DNA of 64,000 nucleotides from JBPCPM01 sp050999155 (GTDB taxonomy: Bacteria; Actinomycetota; Thermoleophilia; Solirubrobacterales; 70-9): the NCBI GenBank assembly GCA_050999155.1, contig JBPCPM010000178.1:1-64000 (forward strand), read 5' to 3'. Numbering within the stretch: position 1 is the stretch's first letter; the number at the start of each line of letters is the position of its first letter. Shown piece after piece: positions 58,343 through 64,000 of the stretch. Position numbers and translations under genes: made by a program. The notes below the pieces were generated by a model. The model made no database searches. It was not told where the DNA came from and worked only from the letters and a program-made list of their open reading frames with translations.

Positions 58343-58930
58343 ATGAGTCCCCTCGTGCCCACCGTCATCGAGCAATCCTCCCGCGGGGAGCGCTCGTTCG
58401 ACATCTACTCCCGGCTGCTCAACGAGCGGATCGTGTTCCTGGGCAGCCCGGTCACCGACGACGTCGCGAACCTCGTGGTCGCCCAGCTGCTGCACCTGGA
58501 GTCGGAAGATCCCGACAAGGACATCTCCCTGTACATCAACAGTCCCGGCGGCTCGGTGTACTCGGGCATGGCGATCTACGACACCATGCAGTTCATCAAG
58601 CCCGACGTGCGCACGGTGTGCGTCGGGGTCGCCATGAGCATGGGACAGTTCCTGCTCACCGGCGGTGCGGCCGGGAAGCGCTCGGCGCTGCCCAACTGCC
58701 GCATCCTCATCCACCAGCCATCGATGGAACGGCTCGGCGGACAGGCCTCGGACATCGACATCCATGCCCGCGAGCTGATCCGGCTTCGCGAACGGCTGGA
58801 GCAGCTCGAGGCCGACCATACCGGGCAGACGGTCGAACAGATCCATGAGGACATGGACCGTGACCGGTTCTTCACCGCCGAGCAGGCCGTCGAGTATGGC
58901 CTGATCGACAGCGTCCTCGGCGAGCACTGA
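58343..58930 (+). CDS. clpP: ATP-dependent Clp protease proteolytic subunit
   Basis: A 195-residue ClpP. The catalytic Ser is in GVAMSMGQFLLTGG near residue 95, the His in CRILIHQPSME and the Asp in MDRDRFFTAEQAVEYG. GSPVTDDVANLVVAQLLHLE and YINSPGGSVYSGMAIYDTM are standard. The usual A-S-M-G-A is replaced by M-S-M-G-Q, a minor variation. The partner ATPase genes are not in the window; actinobacteria often carry two clpP genes, and here only one is seen. TAGATT 6 nt upstream supports the start. Confidence 0.95.
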   Translation: MSPLVPTVIEQSSRGERSFDIYSRLLNERIVFLGSPVTDDVANLVVAQLLHLESEDPDKDISLYINSPGGSVYSGMAIYDTMQFIKPDVRTVCVGVAMSMGQFLLTGGAAGKRSALPNCRILIHQPSMERLGGQASDIDIHARELIRLRERLEQLEADHTGQTVEQIHEDMDRDRFFTAEQAVEYGLIDSVLGEH

Positions 58931-58964
58931 GCCCGCGCCCGGCTGACGGGCCTTCCAGCAGCTC

Positions 58965-59264
58965 TTAGCTGCCGATCGCGCGCAGGCGGTTGGCGATGAA
59001 CGAGCCGACCACCAGGTAGACGATCGCGGCGAGCGCCCAGTTGAGCAGAGTCGTCTGATCGCGGTCGTCGAGCTCGAACAGGCCCTGGAACGGCGAGGTC
59101 AGGAAGTCGCCGACGCTGCGAAAGGCGCTGACGACGGCGTCGAGCACACCGTTGGACGGGTCGAGGTCCAGCAGCTCGAAGGTCAGCCCGATCCCGATGA
59201 GCGCGGCCACGATCACCGCGAGAAGGGCGATGATCGCTCCGACGAGGTTCAGTGGCGACCGCAT
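58965..59264 (-). CDS. small hypothetical membrane protein
   Basis: A 99-residue protein with two membrane helices: one near the N-terminus (LVGAIIALLAVIVAALIGIGLTF) and one near the C-terminus (LLNWALAAIVYLVVGSFIA), separated by a ~35-residue loop (SAFRSVGDFLTSPFQGLFEL). No function was recognised. TACGGT lies 6 nt before the ATG, which favours this start over a GTG or ATG further upstream. Confidence 0.65.
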   Translation of the reverse strand: MRSPLNLVGAIIALLAVIVAALIGIGLTFELLDLDPSNGVLDAVVSAFRSVGDFLTSPFQGLFELDDRDQTTLLNWALAAIVYLVVGSFIANRLRAIGS

Positions 59265-59270
59265 GACCCA

Positions 59271-59276
59271 ACCGTA
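59271..59276 (-). promoter_or_regulatory. -10 element (TACGGT), leaderless promoter
   Basis: Lies 6 nt before the ATG at 59264. Confidence 0.6.
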
Positions 59277-59372
59277 TGCCCTTCCAGCCGCCGACACGAC
59301 CGTACCCCACCCTTGGCGCTCGCTGTGGGATTCCGCCGCGCCCTGGCGCGGGAATCGTTCACCGAACGTGGC

Positions 59373-60758
59373 TCAGGCGCGGGTGAAGCGGCGGCCTGTG
59401 GTGGGTGACGCCTGCTCGTCGAGCCGGACACGCTCCTTGGCGTCATCGGCGCTCGGCAGCGGGGTCCGTTCCGCCTCGTCGGCCGGGGAACCACTGCCAC
59501 CGTCGGTCTCGTCGTCCGCGGCGTTGCCAGGGCCCGACAGTGCGTCGATGACCGCCTGCGCCTCGTCGCCGTCTTCGGCGCGCGCGGCCTCGGCCTCGAG
59601 CTTGGCCAGCCGCTCGGGGGTCAGCTCGCCGGCGTTCTCTTCCTCGATGCGTTCCAGCCAGGCGGCGCCCTCGGCGGCCTCCCCGGCGTCGACATCGACC
59701 GTGCCCTGTTCCAGGGAGCGGTCGATCTCCTCGAACAGGGCGTCGACGAGGCGATCCTGGGGCACCTTGCGCAGTGGCTTGCCGCCGGCGAAGATCAGGC
59801 CCTCGTTCTTGGCGCCGGTGATGCCGAAGTCGGCCGACGATGCCTCGCCGATGCCGTTGACGGCGCATCCGAGCACGGCGACCTCGACGGGCTCGGCGTA
59901 GGCCTCCAGGCGCTGTTCGATCTCGGCGACGACCGTGTCCATGTCGAACTGCAGGCGGCCGCAGGTCGGGCAGGCGATGAGGACCGGTCCACGCTCGCGG
60001 AGCTTCAGTGCCTTGAGGATCTCCCAGCCGACCTTGACCTCCTCCTCGGCGTGGAAGGTCGAGAGGCTGATGCGGATGGTGTCGCCCACCCCGTCGGCGA
60101 GCAAGGTGCCGAGCCCGACCGCCGACTTCAACGAGCCCGACCACTTGGTGCCGGCCTCGGTGATGCCGAGGTGGATCGGGTAGGGGATCCTCTGGGCCAG
60201 CAGCCGGTTGGAGGCGATCGTGTTCGGGACGTTGGTCGACTTGATCGACACCTTGAAGTCCCGGAAGTCCAGCGACTCCATCAGCTCGACGAACTCGACG
60301 GCGGCCGTGACGAGCGCCTCGACGGGCTTCTCGCGCTCCAGCGCGTGCAGATGGCGCGGCAGCGACCCGGAGTTGACACCGATCCGCATCGGCACGCCGG
60401 CGGCGCGCGCCTTGTCGGCGACCTGGGAGACCTTGTCGGGACCCCCGATGTTGCCGGGGTTGAGGCGGATGCAGTGGGCCCCGGCCTCGATGGCCTTGAT
60501 GGCCAGCGTGTAGTTGAAGTGGATGTCGGCGATGATCGGGATCGGCGACTCGGTCACGAGCGTCGCGAGGGCCTTGGCGTCCTCGTCGCGCGGCACGGCG
60601 CAGCGGATCAGATCGGCGCCCGCCTCGACGGCGCGGTGGATCTGGGCGAGGGTCTCGTCGAGGTTCGCCGTCTCGGTCTTGGTCATCGTCTGCACGGCGA
60701 CGGGTGCGCCGCCCCCGATCGGGACGCCGCCGACGGTGATCTGTCGCTCGGAAGCCAT
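59373..60758 (-). CDS. ispG: IspG (GcpE), with long acidic C-terminal extension
   Basis: A 461-residue 4-hydroxy-3-methylbut-2-enyl diphosphate synthase of the MEP pathway. The core has VQTMTKTETANLDETLAQI, CIRLNPGNIGG, VNSGSLPRHL and HLGITEAGTKWSGSLKSAVG. The [4Fe-4S] ligands lie in IACPTCGRLQFD and VLGCAVNGIGEASSADFG. Homology ends around residue 350, and the last ~110 residues are an acidic, low-complexity tail (ERLAKLEAEAARAEDGDEAQ and following) that IspG normally lacks. The ATG at 60758 is chosen over the GTG at 60764 because TACCCT is 6 nt upstream of it. Confidence 0.93.
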   Translation of the reverse strand: MASERQITVGGVPIGGGAPVAVQTMTKTETANLDETLAQIHRAVEAGADLIRCAVPRDEDAKALATLVTESPIPIIADIHFNYTLAIKAIEAGAHCIRLNPGNIGGPDKVSQVADKARAAGVPMRIGVNSGSLPRHLHALEREKPVEALVTAAVEFVELMESLDFRDFKVSIKSTNVPNTIASNRLLAQRIPYPIHLGITEAGTKWSGSLKSAVGLGTLLADGVGDTIRISLSTFHAEEEVKVGWEILKALKLRERGPVLIACPTCGRLQFDMDTVVAEIEQRLEAYAEPVEVAVLGCAVNGIGEASSADFGITGAKNEGLIFAGGKPLRKVPQDRLVDALFEEIDRSLEQGTVDVDAGEAAEGAAWLERIEEENAGELTPERLAKLEAEAARAEDGDEAQAVIDALSGPGNAADDETDGGSGSPADEAERTPLPSADDAKERVRLDEQASPTTGRRFTRA

Positions 60759-60764
60759 GGCCAC

Positions 60765-60770
60765 AGGGTA
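60765..60770 (-). promoter_or_regulatory. -10 element (TACCCT), leaderless promoter
   Basis: Lies 6 nt before the ATG of ispG at 60758. Confidence 0.6.
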
Positions 60771-60824
60771 CCCGGGCCCCCGGCCCGGTCAGGTGCCCGC
60801 CCGGTCTGGCCCCGTCGGGCGCTC

Positions 60825-61106
60825 TCAGCCGCGCAGGATGCGCAGGCCGCCGCGCAGGATCATGTACGCGATCCACAGCCAGGTGAGAGCGGCGGCGCCG
60901 ATGGCGATCACGGCGGCGGCGCTATCGGGCCACCTGACCCCGTCGATGTCGCCGATCGTCAGGGGGAAGCTGATGTCGGCGCCTACGGCACCGAAGAACC
61001 CGATGACTAGGACGTACGCACCGTAGAGAGCGATGAGCCCGAACAGCAGGACAGGCAATCCTCCGGCGAGGCGGAGTCCGCGGCTGGTGTGTCCTCCTTG
61101 GCCCAT
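60825..61106 (-). CDS. small hypothetical membrane protein
   Basis: A 93-residue protein with two membrane helices (LPVLLFGLIALYGAYVLVIGFF and AAAVIAIGAAALTWLWIAYMIL) and a short polar loop. No family was recognised. TAGATT lies 10 nt before the ATG at 61106. Although both lie between fadD-like and ispG on the same strand, gaps on either side make an operon uncertain. Confidence 0.62.
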   Translation of the reverse strand: MGQGGHTSRGLRLAGGLPVLLFGLIALYGAYVLVIGFFGAVGADISFPLTIGDIDGVRWPDSAAAVIAIGAAALTWLWIAYMILRGGLRILRG

Positions 61107-61116
61107 TGCGCAGCGA

Positions 61117-61122
61117 AATCTA
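61117..61122 (-). promoter_or_regulatory. -10 element (TAGATT)
   Basis: Lies 10 nt before the ATG at 61106. Confidence 0.45.
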
Positions 61123-61159
61123 CAAGAGCGGGCGGCACCGCGACCGCCCGGCGTTCCGC

Positions 61160-62998
61160 CTAGACGTTCTCTTCCTTTTCGTACATCTGCTCGATCTGCT
61201 CCTCGTACTTCTCGGCGATCGGCTTGCGCTTGAGCTTCATCGTCGGGGTGAGCTCGTCGCCGCCCGGCTCCCAGTCGCCGTTGACGATGTGGAAGTACTT
61301 CACCTGCTCGACCCGGGCGAGCTTGGCGTTGGCCTTCTCGATCGCGTCGCCGATTGCCTCGTAGGCCTCGTCGGTCTGGGCGATCTCCTCCAGCGAGGAC
61401 GCGTCGAGGCCCTGGCGGTCCGCCCACGCCGGGGCGTTGTCGGGATCGAGGACGATCAGCGCGGTGATGTACTTGCGCCCGTCGCCGATCACGGCCGTCT
61501 GGCCGATCAGCGAGTCGGCGCTCTTGATCTCGGCCTCGATCTCGGTGGGCGACATGTTCTTGCCCGCCTCGTTGATGATGATCTCTTTCATCCGGTCAAC
61601 GATCTTCACGTAGCCGTCGTCGTCGATCTCGGCGACGTCGCCGGTCTTCAGCCACCCGTCGTCGGTCATGGTCTCCCGCGTCTTGTCCTCCATCCCGCGG
61701 TAGCCCAACATCACGACGTCGGCCTTGACCAGCAGCTCGCCGCCTTCGCCGAGCTTGACCTCCACGCCCGGAGCGGGCGGGCCGACCGTGCCGATCTTGA
61801 TCTTCTCGGGCGGGTTCACGCAGCCCGAGCCGCAGGTCTCCGACATGCCCCACAGCTCGGCCACCGGAATGCCGATCGCGTGGAAGAACTCCAGCGTCTC
61901 GGCCGGGGTCGGCGCGGCGCCGACGTGCACGGCCTCGATCTGGTCGAGCCCCAGCTGCTGGCGGATCCCGGCGAACATGTTCTCCTCGGCCTGCTGACAG
62001 GCCTGGGCGAGCTCCTCGGGCACCTCCTTGCCCTCCTGCTCGAGGCGCACCTTCTTGCGGCCCGCCTCGATGGCGCCCTGCATCTTCTGCTTGGTCTCCT
62101 CGTCGGCGCCCTCGGCCATCGATTCGAGCTTGGCCTTGATCTTCTCCCAGATCCGCGGCACCGCGAAGAACCAGGTCGGGCGCACGGCAGCCAGGTAGTC
62201 GCCGATCTGCTTGGCGTCCGGGCAGGTCGTGACGGTGAACCCGAACGCCGTGGGCAGGTAGTGGTGCGCTGCCCGCTCGGCGATGTGGGCCGCCGGCAGC
62301 CACGAGATCACCTTCGCGTTCTCCGGGAAGTCGATGATCGTGTCGAACGACCGCACGGCGGCGATGAGGTTCGCGTGCGAGAGCTGCACCCCCTTGGGCT
62401 TGCCCGTGGTCCCCGAGGTGTAGATCAGCGTCAGGACATCCTCGGGCGTGATCGCATCCCGCGCCGCCTGGACGTCGAAGTCGGGGTTGGAGCCCTCGAC
62501 CTCGTCGAGCGTCGTGGTGTCGTCGAACTCGTCGCTGTCGATGACGACGACGTGCTTGATGTCGGGCAGGTTCGTGCGCGCCTCGAGGAAGGTGTCGGCG
62601 AACTGCTTCTCGATGACGGCGATCTCCACGCCCGCGTCCCCGCACACGTACTCGATCTGGCCGGCCGCGTAGGTCTCGTAGATCGACAGCGTCGTGGCGC
62701 CGAGCGACATGGCGGCCAGGTCGACCAGGTGGAACTCGGGCCGGTTGCCGAGCAGGATCGCCATGCGGTCGCCTTTTTCCAGCCCGAGCTTGGCCAGCCC
62801 GCCGGCCAGCGCGTCGATCCGCTCGCCCAGCTCGCTCCAGGTCAGCGAGACCTCGTCGTCCTTGGTGCGCACGGCGACCGTGTCCCCGTTGTCGCGGATG
62901 GTGTTCTCGAGCGCTTGGGCCATGGTCTTGGCCTCGACCTCGTTGAGGTCTCCGCCGTAGACGGCGTCCTCCCGGCGTTCAACGGTTCCGCTCTCCAT
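61160..62998 (-). CDS. long-chain fatty acyl-CoA synthetase, FadD15-like
   Basis: A 612-residue ANL-superfamily enzyme. The P-loop is LIYTSGTTGKPKGVQLSHAN near residue 190. Other landmarks are SWLPAAHIAERAAHHY, the A5 motif LWGMSETCGSG, GWLKTGDVAEIDDDGYVKIV and the C-terminal catalytic Lys in MKLKRKPIAEKYEEQIEQMY. The extended helical insert around residues 290-340 (EGADEETKQKMQGAIEAGRKK) is typical of very-long-chain acyl-CoA synthetases. It activates fatty acids with ATP and CoA. AGGAGGGG precedes the ATG. Confidence 0.93.
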   Translation of the reverse strand: MESGTVERREDAVYGGDLNEVEAKTMAQALENTIRDNGDTVAVRTKDDEVSLTWSELGERIDALAGGLAKLGLEKGDRMAILLGNRPEFHLVDLAAMSLGATTLSIYETYAAGQIEYVCGDAGVEIAVIEKQFADTFLEARTNLPDIKHVVVIDSDEFDDTTTLDEVEGSNPDFDVQAARDAITPEDVLTLIYTSGTTGKPKGVQLSHANLIAAVRSFDTIIDFPENAKVISWLPAAHIAERAAHHYLPTAFGFTVTTCPDAKQIGDYLAAVRPTWFFAVPRIWEKIKAKLESMAEGADEETKQKMQGAIEAGRKKVRLEQEGKEVPEELAQACQQAEENMFAGIRQQLGLDQIEAVHVGAAPTPAETLEFFHAIGIPVAELWGMSETCGSGCVNPPEKIKIGTVGPPAPGVEVKLGEGGELLVKADVVMLGYRGMEDKTRETMTDDGWLKTGDVAEIDDDGYVKIVDRMKEIIINEAGKNMSPTEIEAEIKSADSLIGQTAVIGDGRKYITALIVLDPDNAPAWADRQGLDASSLEEIAQTDEAYEAIGDAIEKANAKLARVEQVKYFHIVNGDWEPGGDELTPTMKLKRKPIAEKYEEQIEQMYEKEENV

Positions 62999-63067
62999 GA
63001 CCCCTCCTGCGTAGCTTCGGCGACGAACACCGAAGCTACCCCATACGACGGGGACGGGTGCAGGGTC

Positions 63068-64000
63068 TCAGCGCAGCTGGAAGCCCTCGCCGGTCAGGCG
63101 GCCGATGTCGTTGCTCAGCCCCACCGCGAAGATCATGATCACCAGCACGAAGCCGATCATTCCGGACCGCTCCATCGTCGCGTAGGAGACGGCCTTGCCG
63201 CGGATCTTCTCGACGATCCCCCAGAAGATGTGGCCACCGTCGAGCGGCAGGAACGGGAAAAGGTTGATGATGCCCAGCGAGAGGCTGATCACCGCCACGA
63301 GGAACACCGCGGTGCGCAGGTCTTGGTCGATCGCCTGCCGGGTCACCTCGGTGGCGCCGACGACGCCGGAGAGCTCCTTGCGCTTGTCGGACTCGAAAAG
63401 CCGGGCGATCGTGCTGACCGTGCGGCTGGTGACCTGCCACATGTAGCTCGTGACGTTGCCGGCTGCTTGGACCGGGCCGGGATTGGCCGGGGCCGTGCCG
63501 AAGGAGAAGCCGAGCCGCATCCGCTCCCGCGAGGCGTCGTAGACGGGCCTGATCCGCTCGGTGCGCTCGGTGCCCTCGCGCAGGATGGTCAGCGTGGCCG
63601 GCGCCGCCGCCTTGCACCCGGTCTCCAGCTCCCCGGCGCAGCGGTGGCTGTTGACCTGGTCGCTGAGCTCGCGCGGCTCGCCGGGCTTGCCGTCGACGGC
63701 CTGCAGCTCGTCGCCGGGCTTCAGGACGCCGGTCACGGGCGCCTCGTCCTCGACGGACTTGACCGTGGCGACCACCTCGGTGGCCGAGAACGCCAAGACG
63801 TAGAGGATCGCGAAGGCAAGGACGATGTTCACCGCCGGGCCTGCGGCGATGACCACGATCCGCTTCCACACCGGCTGCGCGTAGTAGCCGCGGTGGGCGA
63901 TGTCCTCCGGAAGCTCCTCTTCCGGATTCATCCCGGTGATCTTCACGAAGCCGCCCGCGGGGATCGCGCCGATCCCGTACTCGGTCTCCCCCACCTTCAC
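63068..64000 (-). CDS. rseP: site-2 protease (RseP/M50 family), N-terminus beyond window
   Basis: At least 310 residues, cut at the right edge. The HExxH zinc motif lies off the window. Visible are GIGAIPAGGFVKITGMNPEE, the membrane helix VIAAGPAVNIVLAFAILYVL, an unusual PDZ-like domain with two cysteines (HRCAGELETGCKAA), the third zinc ligand in FLPLDGGHIFWGIVEKIRG near the C-terminus, and a final helix. Site-2 proteases cut membrane-bound anti-sigma factors. In actinobacteria they commonly precede ispG downstream of dxr; here ispG follows after the acyl-CoA synthetase. Confidence 0.9.
   Translation of the reverse strand: MKVGETEYGIGAIPAGGFVKITGMNPEEELPEDIAHRGYYAQPVWKRIVVIAAGPAVNIVLAFAILYVLAFSATEVVATVKSVEDEAPVTGVLKPGDELQAVDGKPGEPRELSDQVNSHRCAGELETGCKAAAPATLTILREGTERTERIRPVYDASRERMRLGFSFGTAPANPGPVQAAGNVTSYMWQVTSRTVSTIARLFESDKRKELSGVVGATEVTRQAIDQDLRTAVFLVAVISLSLGIINLFPFLPLDGGHIFWGIVEKIRGKAVSYATMERSGMIGFVLVIMIFAVGLSNDIGRLTGEGFQLR

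Noticed and set aside
1..64000. Prophage, insertion sequence or integrative element.
   Set aside because: No integrase, transposase, phage structural gene or flanking direct repeats were seen, and composition is even throughout.

Overview
The window is uniformly GC-rich, has almost no spacer DNA, and uses GTG starts freely. Its gene content is typical of a high-GC Gram-positive bacterium: a GarA-like FHA protein beside an Rv1828/FtsR-like MerR regulator, an RsiG-like anti-sigma factor, WS/DGAT, MMPL, DPPR-synthase-like UbiA, an FprA-like reductase and class III cyclase. The best inference is Actinomycetota, probably a deep lineage such as Thermoleophilia. That placement rests on gene style, since no rRNA or tRNA gene was seen. 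No prophage, insertion sequence or cas gene was recognised.

Layout. 1-411: the end of a CRISPR array (six 36-bp repeats, five spacers). 432-12710: metabolic and membrane genes (phytoene-desaturase-like oxidoreductase, two MFS transporters, alpha/beta hydrolase, secreted SURNod19-like protein, SDR), then GluQRS behind a class III adenylyl cyclase. A 14-codon ORF at 10765 lies between them, behind a Shine-Dalgarno element complementary to the whole 16S tail. 12825-17398: a membrane GGDEF/HD protein, a zinc-ribbon FHA protein and a KhtT/KhtU K+/H+ antiporter pair. 17341-25297: redox and detoxification genes (ThDP enzyme, MsrB, FprA-like reductase, OsmC, lipoate/biotin ligase family, M20 peptidase, xi-class GST).

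25350-31715: a frameshifted M28 peptidase, a UbiA/DPPR-synthase-like prenyltransferase, a GT39 glycosyltransferase, and a MauE-MauD-like pair co-transcribed with a Tat-exported protein carrying 14 cysteines. 31882-38037: RecD2, a methyltransferase, a small two-gene membrane operon, an M74 endopeptidase and an RlpA-like secreted protein behind a c-di-AMP (ydaO-type) riboswitch. 38413-49455: lipid and cofactor genes (WS/DGAT, NadE, AGPS-like oxidase, MMPL) and an HTH/membrane regulator. 49459-53406: MerR, FHA, RsiG-like, CDP-alcohol phosphatidyltransferase and ProS. 53557-58324: three tandem secreted glycosidase-like paralogues. 58343-64000: ClpP, IspG, acyl-CoA synthetase and a truncated site-2 protease.

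Two themes cut across the window. First, second-messenger parts are plentiful: a GGDEF/HD protein and an RsiG-like c-di-GMP sensor, a c-di-AMP riboswitch plus a KhtT-type RCK_C protein, and a cyclase with adenylyl-cyclase residues. Second, many genes have a TANNNT -10 hexamer only 6-11 nt before the start codon (eleven of them at exactly 6 nt), which points to widespread leaderless transcription and helps fix start codons.
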